This document shows, piece after piece, positions 55,091 to 63,047 of a stretch of 64,000 nt of DNA. The notes beneath the pieces were generated by a model. That model was not told where the DNA came from. It saw nothing but the letters and a program-made list of their open reading frames with translations, and made no database searches. Position numbers and translations under genes: made by a program. The stretch is taken from the NCBI RefSeq assembly GCF_000347775.1, contig NZ_APAT01000013.1, positions 248,001 through 312,000 on the forward strand, read 5' to 3'. The number at the start of each line of letters is the position of its first letter. Position 1 is the first letter of the stretch. Source of the DNA: Marinobacter santoriniensis NKSG1. GTDB lineage: Bacteria; Pseudomonadota; Gammaproteobacteria; Pseudomonadales; Oleiphilaceae.

Positions 55091-55726
55091 CTATACGGCT
55101 CCTTCCTGCCCCCCGGCGCCGGCCGCGTAGATCCGCAAAAAGTCGGTGCTGGTGACAACGCCTTTGGGCTGGCCCTCACCGTCAATGACCAGTGCCGCAT
55201 TCAGTTGGTGGGCCAGCATCAGGCGCGCCAGTTGATGGGCGTCGGTTTCGGTTGAAGCGGTCAGAAAGGCCGGCAGCTCAATGTGAGTGAGGCTCTGTTC
55301 CAGGGGGCTGTCGGGCTGCGCATGAATCCACGAGAGCAGCCACTTCAGGTCAATCAGGCCCGCGACGTTTTCCCCAGCTGTCACGATCAGGTGATGAACG
55401 CCGTTATCATCCATTGTCGTCAGGGCCTCCGATACCGTGGCGGTGGCCGGCACCGAAAACAGAACCTGGGAGCACAGCTCGGATACCGGCAGGTATGGCC
55501 GTTGTTCGCGGGCTTCGCCGGCACTGGCGGCACTGTATTCCTGTAGGGCGCGGCGACGCCCCGAATGAGCAGCTTGCTGGTACTCCCCGTCGGTAACCGT
55601 ACTTTGGCCGGGTACGATAGGATGGGATTCGGTCAGCTCCGTCACGTCACCAACGCGTCGGCTTCTCAAGGCCTCAGGGAGCCGCGTGCCTACCGGCCGG
55701 CCGGGTTCACTGACGAAGATGGACAT
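55091..55726 (-). CDS. CBS-domain pair protein
   Basis: The 211 residues consist of a variable, probably disordered N-terminal 80 residues and a tandem CBS domain pair. The first includes VSELCSQVLFSVPATATVSEAL and GVHHLIVTAGENVAGLIDLK; the second includes NAALVIDGEGQPKGVVTSTDFL. CBS pairs usually bind adenine nucleotides. There is no attached enzyme or channel domain, so it is a stand-alone sensor with an unknown partner. It is separated from mnmC by 33 bases on the same strand and may share its transcript. Confidence 0.85.
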   Translation of the reverse strand: MSIFVSEPGRPVGTRLPEALRSRRVGDVTELTESHPIVPGQSTVTDGEYQQAAHSGRRRALQEYSAASAGEAREQRPYLPVSELCSQVLFSVPATATVSEALTTMDDNGVHHLIVTAGENVAGLIDLKWLLSWIHAQPDSPLEQSLTHIELPAFLTASTETDAHQLARLMLAHQLNAALVIDGEGQPKGVVTSTDFLRIYAAGAGGQEGAV

Positions 55727-55759
55727 CGGATGCGTACTCCGGATTTTTTCTGACGTTGA

Positions 55760-57688
55760 CTATTTAACGGCTTCGTTTGAAGAAAGTTCAGTGTTTCTTC
55801 GATTGTCCTTTGTTTTGGCCCGATTCATCCGGCCCGGATCAAGCAGTTTCTGGAGTGGTCCCGGTATGGCTTCAGGATGGCCGAGTAGCCGATCGGCCAA
55901 ATATTCCGCCAACAGGGGGGCGTAGCTGATCCCTTTGCTCCCGAGGCCAGTGAAGAGGTAGATGCCATCAAGCTTCCGGCCTTCCATGTCCTTTACCGGC
56001 CCTGCCACGGGCTGGTAGTCGTGGGTTGTGCAACGGAATCCGACGCGTCCTTCAAAGGTTCCAGATGGCTCCGGGTGATCGTTGAAAGCGTCCGGCAACA
56101 TCGTCCGCAACTTATCGAGATTTTCCTGATTGGACTGTTCGGTGGGGTGCGGGGCCGCATTGTGCAGATCAAACGTCGCACCCGTAACCGCAGTGCCACC
56201 GGCCATGGGATTCAGATATTTTTCGCCGCAGATGACTGCCCTTGGCGCTTTCAGGAGTCCTTCGGGCAGGTGAGTGACCTGGCCCCGAATGGCTTTGAAA
56301 CGGAACGACGACTGCAGCGGTATCAATTGCGGAGTCAGATGGCCCGCCGCAATCACCAGTGACTCAACGATGGTATCAGGGCCGCCATCGCTGGCGATGT
56401 GCCATTTACCATTGCACGGCGTCAGACGCCGCACCTCGACACCCAGGCGCTGATGGATCCGGGGGTGGTCGATAAGACGCTGGCAAATGGTTTGCGGCGA
56501 AAGCCAGCCACTGCGGGGAAACCACAGGCCACCGAACGGGCAGGGCACCCCGGTCAGATCCGTGGCGGTAGACGCATTCACCGGATACAGCAGGGTTTCG
56601 GGATAGTGATTGCGGTCCAGGAAGCGGGTTTGACGGTCTGACTCCTGCTCGTTCCAGGCCAGTTGGAGAAGTCCGGTAGGATGCCAGAACCGTCCGCGGA
56701 ATGGTTCGTAGGCCTGGTAGGCGAAATTGAGGGCTGTCAGGGCGAGTTCGGTCTGGGCGTTGAAGTCGACACCCAGTTTGACGTAGCTTGCGCCCTGAAG
56801 ATTGCCCGAAGCACCCGCTCCTGCTTTTTGCGCGGCATCGATGAGGACCACCTCAATACCTCGCTGAGCGAGGTTGTTTGCCAGCAGCGAGCCCGCGAGC
56901 CCGGCACCGATGATGGCGACCGGCCCAGAGGTTCGTGCCTGGGCGGGTTCGGCTTCCTCTGGAGGAAGGTGCCCAACAATCATGTCGCGTTTGCGCCCGA
57001 AGCCCGGTGCTTTTCGCATCGCAAACCCCTGGCCTTGCAGGGCCCTTCGAATCCGTCCAACCGCGGTGAACGTGGCAATGGTTGTGCCCGCCTTGCTGTG
57101 CCTTCGGATCAACCGAATCCCTTCATCCAGCCACATGTCCGGGTTGCACGCTGGCGCAAAGCCGTCAAGGAACCAGGCGTCCGCTTGAAACGTCAACGTC
57201 GACCAGGCATCGACCACGTCGCCAAAAAACAGCGTGAGTCGGACCCGCCCTCCGTCCAATACCAGACGGTGGGTTCCTCTGAACAGGGGGGGATAGCTGG
57301 ACAGCAACTCGTCCGCCAGTGGTTTCAGCTCGGGCCAGAGTTCAAGCGCCCTGGCAAGATCCTCCGGCGCAATCGGAAAGCGCTCTGCCGACACGAAATG
57401 GAGGATCGCATGATTGTGTGGGCGATTTTCTCGCCAGGCCTGCCAGGTGGCAAGAAAGTTCAGGCCGGTGCCAAAGCCCGTTTCGGCGACGACAAAAACG
57501 TCGTTGTCCTCCAGGGCCCGAAAGCGTTCCGGCAGTTCGTTCTGTTGGAGGAACACATAGCGCGTTTCTTCCAGGCCGTTATCACGGCTGAAATAGACAT
57601 CCCCGAACTGTCGGGACTCGGGTATTCCGTCACGCCATTGCAGGTCGGCGGCTTCAATGGCAGGCGGCTTTAGGTTGTATTCGCGCAT
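55760..57688 (-). CDS. mnmC: Bifunctional tRNA mnm5s2U34 biosynthesis protein MnmC
   Basis: MnmC completes the wobble uridine modification in tRNAs for Lys, Glu and Gln. The 642-residue protein has the N-terminal methyltransferase half (FGDVYFSRDNGLEETRYVF, VAETGFGTGLNFL). The C-terminal FAD-dependent oxidase half has GPVAIIGAGLAGSLLANNL near residue 250 and ends with YLFTGLGSKGISYAPLLAEY. Both halves are complete. The cyclophilin gene ends 3 bases before its start, so the two form an operon. Confidence 0.94.
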   Translation of the reverse strand: MREYNLKPPAIEAADLQWRDGIPESRQFGDVYFSRDNGLEETRYVFLQQNELPERFRALEDNDVFVVAETGFGTGLNFLATWQAWRENRPHNHAILHFVSAERFPIAPEDLARALELWPELKPLADELLSSYPPLFRGTHRLVLDGGRVRLTLFFGDVVDAWSTLTFQADAWFLDGFAPACNPDMWLDEGIRLIRRHSKAGTTIATFTAVGRIRRALQGQGFAMRKAPGFGRKRDMIVGHLPPEEAEPAQARTSGPVAIIGAGLAGSLLANNLAQRGIEVVLIDAAQKAGAGASGNLQGASYVKLGVDFNAQTELALTALNFAYQAYEPFRGRFWHPTGLLQLAWNEQESDRQTRFLDRNHYPETLLYPVNASTATDLTGVPCPFGGLWFPRSGWLSPQTICQRLIDHPRIHQRLGVEVRRLTPCNGKWHIASDGGPDTIVESLVIAAGHLTPQLIPLQSSFRFKAIRGQVTHLPEGLLKAPRAVICGEKYLNPMAGGTAVTGATFDLHNAAPHPTEQSNQENLDKLRTMLPDAFNDHPEPSGTFEGRVGFRCTTHDYQPVAGPVKDMEGRKLDGIYLFTGLGSKGISYAPLLAEYLADRLLGHPEAIPGPLQKLLDPGRMNRAKTKDNRRNTELSSNEAVK

Positions 57689-57691
57689 GCC

Positions 57692-58306
57692 TCACTCTTG
57701 GTCATCCAGAACCGACGCTTCCTGGATGATCACGGGATCTTTGGGAACATCGGCCATTCCCCGGGAATATCCGGTCTCGACCTTGGCGATGCTGTCCACT
57801 ACGCCCATGCCCTCGATGACCTTCCCAAAAACGGCATATCCCGGACCGCGAACACCCGCATTCAGAAAATCGTTATTCGCGACATTGATGAAGAACTGGG
57901 AAGTGGCCGAGTCGGGATCGTTGGTTCTGGCCATGGCGATGGTGCCACGAAGATTGGGAAGGCTCTGAGTGGCCTCGTTGGCTATGGGGTCGCGAGGTGT
58001 TTTCCGCGACAGTGTTGGGGTAAAGCCGCCACCCTGAATCATGAAACCGGGAATGACGCGGTGAAAAACGGTGCCGTCGTAAAATCCGTCCCGCACATAT
58101 TGCAGAAAATTCTTGACGGTTACCGGTGCCACGTCGGGGCGAAGTTGCAGCACGAATGCACCCTCACTGGTGACCATTCTGACCTTGGGCAGTGCATCGT
58201 TCTGGGTCGTGGATTGGGCATGGGTCAGTGGGGAAACGGTAAACGCAGTCAGCGCTACCAGGAAAACAGAAGTCACAATGCCCGGAGTTTTTACCGTAGT
58301 TTTCAT
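57692..58306 (-). CDS. ppiA: Periplasmic cyclophilin-type peptidyl-prolyl isomerase
   Basis: The 204 residues comprise a signal peptide (cleavage likely after SPLTHA, near residue 30) and a cyclophilin domain. The catalytic arginine lies in [33 protein letters not shown] and [16 protein letters not shown] are family motifs. It should assist folding of exported proteins. It is the first gene of a likely operon with mnmC, 3 bases away. Confidence 0.9.
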   Translation of the reverse strand: MKTTVKTPGIVTSVFLVALTAFTVSPLTHAQSTTQNDALPKVRMVTSEGAFVLQLRPDVAPVTVKNFLQYVRDGFYDGTVFHRVIPGFMIQGGGFTPTLSRKTPRDPIANEATQSLPNLRGTIAMARTNDPDSATSQFFINVANNDFLNAGVRGPGYAVFGKVIEGMGVVDSIAKVETGYSRGMADVPKDPVIIQEASVLDDQE

Positions 58307-58524
58307 TTCGTGGTGTTACTCGCTGTTAGCATGTTGAAAGATTTCTGCCGAACAAGGCAGACGCGCAATATCCGGTGACCGATGTTAGCAGATTGATACA
58401 GAAATACGGGCAATTCCCTGAAGAATAGAGATTAACAATCTTCTAACCTGAGTCGGTCAAATCGTCATAACTTACCACTCCGGGCCGCGATGTACGGTAG
58501 TCACTGAGTTTAAGGAGGAGTGTG

Positions 58525-59280
58525 GTGAGAATCCGTCAGGGATTTGAAGAGAAATCGCGGCTTGGTCGGCTGCTGGTCAACCGGGGGTATCTCTCGGAGC
58601 ATCAGGTTGATGAAGGCCTGAGACTGCAGCGTGAAACTGGCCAGCGTCTGGGGGAGATCCTGATCCAGGCGGGATGGCTGACCGAGAAAGAACTGCACCG
58701 TGTGCTCAAGCATCAGAGCCGGTACCGTAATGCGGCAGCCTTGTTCACCATGGTTGCATTGCCGTTTCAGCCGGTAGTATCGCTCGCGGCGACGGGCACC
58801 GCAGAGGCATCGCCCATCAGTCCGACATCCGGCGAATTGCTTTCCCGGGCCTCACTGTCGCTTCGGTCTCTGTCAGATACCGAATTGGCCGGTGTGGCAG
58901 GGCAGGCGGACCCGACGCTTGTTGACCGTGCCAATCTTTTATCGGCAATGGCATCCAATCCGGCCGGAGAAAAAGGCGATCAGGATGGGGTTCCCGTGGA
59001 CGCCGTCGAGGGCATCAAGCTGGCGGCCAATGTGTTTGTTCCGGTGCTTAATTTCCTGGATTCGGACCTGACCATTTCCGGCGTTCACTATCGCGACAAT
59101 GAACCGCGATACACCGTTCGTGACGATGGTGCGTTGGTCATGGCGCTTCCAGAGCGTATCGAGGAAATCCGGATGGATAATATCCGGGTCAGCGGAACTT
59201 CCGGGCCTTCGATGGGGAACATCAGCATGCAGGATATCCGCTTCGACCCCCGGTCGAGCATGACCGTCTATACCCGTTGA
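58525..59280 (+). CDS. Unusual fusion: MshEN-type c-di-GMP motif plus exported domain
   Basis: This 251-residue protein has no complete match that I know. Residues 12-35 and 41-64 are two 24-residue repeats of the MshEN form (RLGxLLxxxGxLxxxxLxxxLxxQ), separated by exactly 5 residues, the arrangement known to bind cyclic di-GMP in the MshE ATPase. No ATPase domain follows. Instead a hydrophobic segment (about 70-89) ends in a signal-peptidase-like VVSLAATG. An exported region then has the motif LSDTELAGVAGQ (116-127), seen in a surface protein group I associate with DUF6160, and a C-terminal beta-rich part (DLTISGVHY, MDNIRVSGTSG). GTG at 58525 is preferred over GTG 58522 because GGAGG lies 6 bases before it. 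Confidence 0.7.
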   Translation: MRIRQGFEEKSRLGRLLVNRGYLSEHQVDEGLRLQRETGQRLGEILIQAGWLTEKELHRVLKHQSRYRNAAALFTMVALPFQPVVSLAATGTAEASPISPTSGELLSRASLSLRSLSDTELAGVAGQADPTLVDRANLLSAMASNPAGEKGDQDGVPVDAVEGIKLAANVFVPVLNFLDSDLTISGVHYRDNEPRYTVRDDGALVMALPERIEEIRMDNIRVSGTSGPSMGNISMQDIRFDPRSSMTVYTR

Positions 59281-59294
59281 GATAATCCAATGAA

Positions 59295-59324
59295 AAAACG
59301 CCCGGCCTTGGCCGGGCGTTTTTC
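59295..59324. terminator. Bidirectional terminator, MshEN-type gene / flgN
   Basis: AAAACGCCCGGCC-TT-GGCCGGGCGTTTTT forms a strong GC stem flanked by A and T runs between the two convergent genes. Confidence 0.92.
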
Positions 59325-59347
59325 AGGATTGATCGCAAACCTGCTGG

Positions 59348-59818
59348 TCAGGCGCTGGCGAGAATGCTGCGGTTGTTCATGCCGGTTTGCTCTCCCTTTG
59401 AACCGTAGAGCTTCTGCTGGCCAGAGGTTCCCCGGAACACGTCGGTCAGGCGCGCCAGACGTTTTTGCAGATGCTGGACGACCTTGCCATTGCCTTCATT
59501 AAGTTGGCGGCAGGTTTTGAGCCTTTCACTGGCCTGTTGCCAGAGCGCGTAGGTGTCTTTCAGCCCTGCGCCCAGAATGAAGCGTGAGGGTTCTCCCTGG
59601 TCTGGGCTGTAACCCATGGCAACCAGCAAATGGATTTTCTGTTTCGCGCGCTCGCGAATATCCATCAGTGCTGCGTTCTTCTGTTCCGTAACGGCCTGGA
59701 GCGAACGTATATCCGATTCACCCAGAAGGGCCTTCTCCTGTTCGAGAAGCTCAGACAGCTGGTCCAGCTGACGAACATCCTCGACAAGCAGATTTTTCAG
59801 ATCATCGATTGCGGCCAT
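59348..59818 (-). CDS. flgN: Flagellar export chaperone FlgN
   Basis: FlgN is the cytosolic chaperone for the hook-associated proteins FlgK and FlgL. The 156-residue, all-helical protein has the typical N-terminal pattern DLKNLLVEDVRQLDQLSELLEQEKALL and a C-terminal half containing ALWQQASERLKTCRQLNEGNG. It follows flgM by 7 bases on the same strand and ends at a bidirectional terminator. Confidence 0.9.
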   Translation of the reverse strand: MAAIDDLKNLLVEDVRQLDQLSELLEQEKALLGESDIRSLQAVTEQKNAALMDIRERAKQKIHLLVAMGYSPDQGEPSRFILGAGLKDTYALWQQASERLKTCRQLNEGNGKVVQHLQKRLARLTDVFRGTSGQQKLYGSKGEQTGMNNRSILASA

Positions 59819-59825
59819 AACTTAC

Positions 59826-60152
59826 TCACCCGAAAATGCTTTGATCCATCTCAAGCATTTTCTGGGCCAGCTTTTCCGCGTCGATTTTGTAAGTGCCGTT
59901 TTCAAGCGCCGAGCGAATCTGTGCAACGCGATCGTCGTCCACTTCGGGATAATCGCCCAGCTTTTCTTCCAGCTGCTTGAGGTTTTTGGCCTGGTTGCTC
60001 AGGCTGACGTTTTCACCACGGGCCTGCTCGGCCTGCGGGCGTGCCTGTGCTGGCGTCGCCTGGGGCTTGTTTTCCGCGTTGGAAGCCTTGTCGGCCGCCG
60101 GATTCTGGATGTTGACCTGGCCGCGTCCAATTCCGTTAAAGTCAACTGACAT
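59826..60152 (-). CDS. flgM: Anti-sigma-28 factor FlgM
   Basis: FlgM holds FliA (sigma-28) inactive until the hook is complete and is then exported. The 108 residues begin MSVDFNGIGRGQVN, continue with a disordered Ala/Gln/Pro-rich half, and end in the sigma-binding helices (VDDDRVAQIRSALENGTYKI, DAEKLAQKMLEMD). A near-perfect sigma-28 promoter lies upstream, so FlgM is under control of the factor it inhibits. flgMN is an operon. Confidence 0.95.
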   Translation of the reverse strand: MSVDFNGIGRGQVNIQNPAADKASNAENKPQATPAQARPQAEQARGENVSLSNQAKNLKQLEEKLGDYPEVDDDRVAQIRSALENGTYKIDAEKLAQKMLEMDQSIFG

Positions 60153-60210
60153 ATCGGTACCTGCTACTTTTGTGCGCCCTGCCGGGCGCGGACTCGAGTT
60201 TCTGGTTTGG

Positions 60211-60237
60211 TTAACGGCATGGGAGCCGGAATCTTTA
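60211..60237 (-). promoter_or_regulatory. Sigma-28 (FliA) promoter of flgMN
   Basis: On the minus strand TAAAGATT, an 11-base spacer and GCCGTTAA match the consensus TAAAGTTT-N11-GCCGATAA at 14 of 16 bases, about 60 bases upstream of flgM. Confidence 0.88.
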
Positions 60238-60353
60238 ATCCTTGAACGGATTTTTTATTAACATCTGTTTACATTCCGGTTGTCGGCCCCGTTCAGGCCG
60301 GCCGGGTTTTGCCGATGCGGCAGCAAATTGCCGCTGATCGCCGGGGCTGCTGG

Positions 60354-61055
60354 CTACATGGGTACTTCAACCCGACCCGGGGCCACGACATTGGCCTTTA
60401 TGGTTCTGGATGAGCGGAGGTTTTCCACGAGAACCTGTTCTCCGATGGCAGCGTCGGCAAGCGCTTTGCCCCGGGAAGTGACTGAAAAGGATCCACTTTT
60501 GGCGACAATGATAACATGATCGCCCCGGGAAACAGCGTTTGGTGCTTCGAGAAGGTCCGGAGTAACCGGTGAGCCGGCATTGATGGGGCGGCGCACGACC
60601 ATGCCGGCAACGTCACCGATTTTTCTGGCAAAGCCCCGGTGGCTGTCATTCAGCGTGATTGTGTCGACCTGCACCATGCTTTTTTGCACTCTTTCACCGC
60701 GTGCAATGGCCCGGGATGCGACGACAGCCGGCCCTTCAATGCTGACGGAAGGTGTCGTGTACATCCGCCAGGGCCTCGAACCGTTGCAGGTTACCTGAAG
60801 GGAAGGACGGGGGCTCTGCCACGGATCCCCGGTAAACGATACCTCGGGCTCTGTACTGCAGGGGGCCAGGGCCAGCCGGTTATCGATGTCCGAAGGCTCA
60901 AAGGTGACCTTATAACCTTTAGCCGCCTGTTCTTCCGCGAAGTGCTCAAGGAAGTCCGAGGTGGCTGCCCGGATCTGTGTCGCCGTGGTCGGGGTTTGTT
61001 CGGCCCAGACGGGGGCAGACATAAGGAGTATCAAAGCCAAAATGGTGGTGCGCAT
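60354..61055 (-). CDS. flgA: Flagellar basal body P-ring assembly protein FlgA
   Basis: FlgA is the periplasmic chaperone for P-ring assembly. The 233 residues start with a signal peptide (ILALILLMSAPVWA). SAF-type domain motifs follow: ARGERVQKSMVQVDTITL, GMVVRRPINAGSPVTPDLL and VARGD-like AVSRGDHVIIVAKSG. The protein ends NVVAPGRVEVPM. flgM follows 201 bases downstream under its own promoter. cheV is divergent. Confidence 0.93.
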   Translation of the reverse strand: MRTTILALILLMSAPVWAEQTPTTATQIRAATSDFLEHFAEEQAAKGYKVTFEPSDIDNRLALAPCSTEPEVSFTGDPWQSPRPSLQVTCNGSRPWRMYTTPSVSIEGPAVVASRAIARGERVQKSMVQVDTITLNDSHRGFARKIGDVAGMVVRRPINAGSPVTPDLLEAPNAVSRGDHVIIVAKSGSFSVTSRGKALADAAIGEQVLVENLRSSRTIKANVVAPGRVEVPM

Positions 61056-61209
61056 GGGCGGCAGTTTGTCCTATGCTGTAACCGATGGCGCGAAAATGCG
61101 GATTTCCTCTAAAAAATCGCGGTTTTCGGCCGTTAAATAATCTTGAGACAGGCAAGACGTCATGAATCCGTCGTTTCGCCTCGGTAAATGAATCAGACGC
61201 AAGATATAT

Positions 61210-61226
61210 GCCGGTATTTTACCGGC
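61210..61226 (+). promoter_or_regulatory. Hairpin just upstream of the cheV ribosome binding site
   Basis: GCCGGTA-TTT-TACCGGC is a perfect 7-base-pair inverted repeat ending 5 bases before AGGAG (61232-61236). It could be an operator or a translational control element. Confidence 0.4.
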
Positions 61227-61244
61227 CAGCCAGGAGATCGACAG

Positions 61245-62174
61245 ATGGCAGGGGTATTGGACAGTGTCAACCAGCGCACCCAACTGGTGGGGCAGAACCG
61301 ACTGGAGCTTCTGCTGTTCCGTTTGAGGGGGCGCCAGACCTACGGCATCAACGTTTTCAAGGTCAAAGAAGTGCTCCAGTGCCCGAAGTTATCGTCTATT
61401 CCACAGAGTCGGAGTGTCGTTCGTGGGGTGTCCAACATTCGCGGTGAGACCATCCCTATTATTGACCTGAGCATGGCGATAGGTTTGCCGGGAATTCCGG
61501 CCGAAAGCCTCCCCACCAGTTTCGTGATCATTACGGAATACAACCGGAAGACCCAGGGTTTCCTGGTGACGGGTGTGGACCGAATCATGAATATGAACTG
61601 GGAGGAAATCCTGCCGCCCCCGAAGGGGACAGGCCGTGACGTATACCTGACTGCAGTGACCAAAGTCGATGACAAGCTGATCGAGATCATCGATGTCGAG
61701 AAGATCCTTTCCGAATTTTCCCCGCTTGGAGAGGACGTCACCGAGGCTGTGCTTCAAAAGAGCGCCGATCGGGTCCCGGGACATTTGCCGATTCTGGTGG
61801 TGGATGACTCGGTTGTGGCGCGCCGACAGATTGAGCGGTGCCTGACGGCCATCGGCATGGAGGTTGTACTTAAAAATGATGGCAAGCAGGCACTGGATTA
61901 CCTGAAAAGTCTTACCGCCGACGGGTCCAAAGCCATCGATCACCTGGCAATGATTATTTCGGATGTGGAAATGCCGGAAATGGACGGCTACACGTTGGTC
62001 ACCAGAATCAAGGAAGACCCTGCTTTGGGAGACATGTTTATCATGCTGCATACCTCTCTGAGCGGCGTTTTCAACCAGGCAATGGTAAAGAAAGTCGGTG
62101 CAGATGATTTTATGGCGAAGTTCAGCCCGGATGAGTTGGCAGAGCGGGTCATGGAGATCATCGATCAGGCATAA
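61245..62174 (+). CDS. cheV: Chemotaxis coupling protein CheV
   Basis: CheV links receptors to CheA and carries a receiver domain. The 309-residue protein from ATG 61245 (MAGVLDSVNQRTQLVGQN) has a CheW-like domain (QTYGINVFKVKEVLQC, VRGVSNIRGETIPIIDL). A response-regulator domain follows, with the phosphoacceptor aspartate in IISDVEMPEMDGYTLV and the lysine in MAKFS. AGGAG sits 8 bases before this ATG. The longer frame from 61188 includes a hairpin and no conserved sequence. cheR follows 42 bases later. Confidence 0.95.
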   Translation: MAGVLDSVNQRTQLVGQNRLELLLFRLRGRQTYGINVFKVKEVLQCPKLSSIPQSRSVVRGVSNIRGETIPIIDLSMAIGLPGIPAESLPTSFVIITEYNRKTQGFLVTGVDRIMNMNWEEILPPPKGTGRDVYLTAVTKVDDKLIEIIDVEKILSEFSPLGEDVTEAVLQKSADRVPGHLPILVVDDSVVARRQIERCLTAIGMEVVLKNDGKQALDYLKSLTADGSKAIDHLAMIISDVEMPEMDGYTLVTRIKEDPALGDMFIMLHTSLSGVFNQAMVKKVGADDFMAKFSPDELAERVMEIIDQA

Positions 62175-62216
62175 TAGCGCCCTGACGCCCACAGATTCAC
62201 TGACCATAGAGAGCCA

Positions 62217-63044
62217 ATGAAAGCGGAAATAACGCCACAGGAATACGAGGCATTCAAGGCATTCCTGCAGGACGCGTGCGGCATTTTGCTGGGTGACAAC
62301 AAACAGTACCTCGTGAAAAGCCGTCTTCGCCGGATCCTTGAGGAAAACAATCTGAACTCCCTGGGAGAGCTGTTGGAGCGGCTCAAACGATTCGGGCGAA
62401 GTGGTCTCAAGGAAACTGTCATTGATGCAATGACAACGAACGAAACGCTTTGGTTCCGGGACAATCATCCCTTCCGGATTCTGCAGGAGAAGTTGCTGCC
62501 GGAAATGGCGGAACGGTCGTCTGCGCAGCCACTGAGAATCTGGTCGGCGGCCTGTTCGACGGGGCAGGAGCCATACTCCATCGCCATGATCGTCGAGGAG
62601 TTTCGCCGGTTAAAACCGGGCAAGCTCAGGGATGTGAGGATCACCGCTACCGATATCTCCAAAAGCGTATTGGAGGTTGCTCGCCGTGGAGAGTACGAAA
62701 TGCTGGCGATTGGCCGGGGTCTCTCTCCCGAACGCCAGCGGCAGTTCTTTACGCCGTCTGCGAATGGTGGCTGGCAGATCAAGCCGCAACTCAAGACCAT
62801 GGTTGAGTTCAAGGAGCTCAATCTCCTGGAGCGGTACATGCTGGGCAAATTCGACATTGTGATGTGCCGCAATGTGCTGATCTACTTTTCCGCCGAACTC
62901 AAACGGGACATCCTCACCCGTATGCACGCCGCCCTTAACCCGGGCGGGTATCTGATTCTCGGGGCATCGGAGTCACTGAACGGTCTGCCCGATCTTTATG
63001 AAATGGTTCAGTGTCACCCGGGTATCATCTACAGGAAAAAATAA
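62217..63044 (+). CDS. cheR: Chemotaxis protein methyltransferase CheR
   Basis: CheR methylates glutamates of chemoreceptors with S-adenosylmethionine. The 275 residues contain an N-terminal helical domain (KSRLRRILEENNLNSLGEL), TNETLWFRDNHPF, the SAM-binding IWSAACSTGQEPYSIAM and FDIVMCRNVLIYFS. No C-terminal pentapeptide-binding extension is needed or seen. It forms the usual cheV-cheR pair next to flgA. Confidence 0.96.
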   Translation: MKAEITPQEYEAFKAFLQDACGILLGDNKQYLVKSRLRRILEENNLNSLGELLERLKRFGRSGLKETVIDAMTTNETLWFRDNHPFRILQEKLLPEMAERSSAQPLRIWSAACSTGQEPYSIAMIVEEFRRLKPGKLRDVRITATDISKSVLEVARRGEYEMLAIGRGLSPERQRQFFTPSANGGWQIKPQLKTMVEFKELNLLERYMLGKFDIVMCRNVLIYFSAELKRDILTRMHAALNPGGYLILGASESLNGLPDLYEMVQCHPGIIYRKK

Positions 63045-63047
63045 TCT

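Noticed and set aside
58440..58520. Possible sigma-28 promoter ahead of the MshEN-motif gene (TCAAATCG ... GCCGCGAT)
   Set aside because: The spacer is about 19 bases, far from the 11-12 required, and the -10 half is poor.
61056..61244. Sigma-54 promoter for flgA or cheV
   Set aside because: No GG-N10-GC pair with the flanking consensus was found on either strand of the divergent region.
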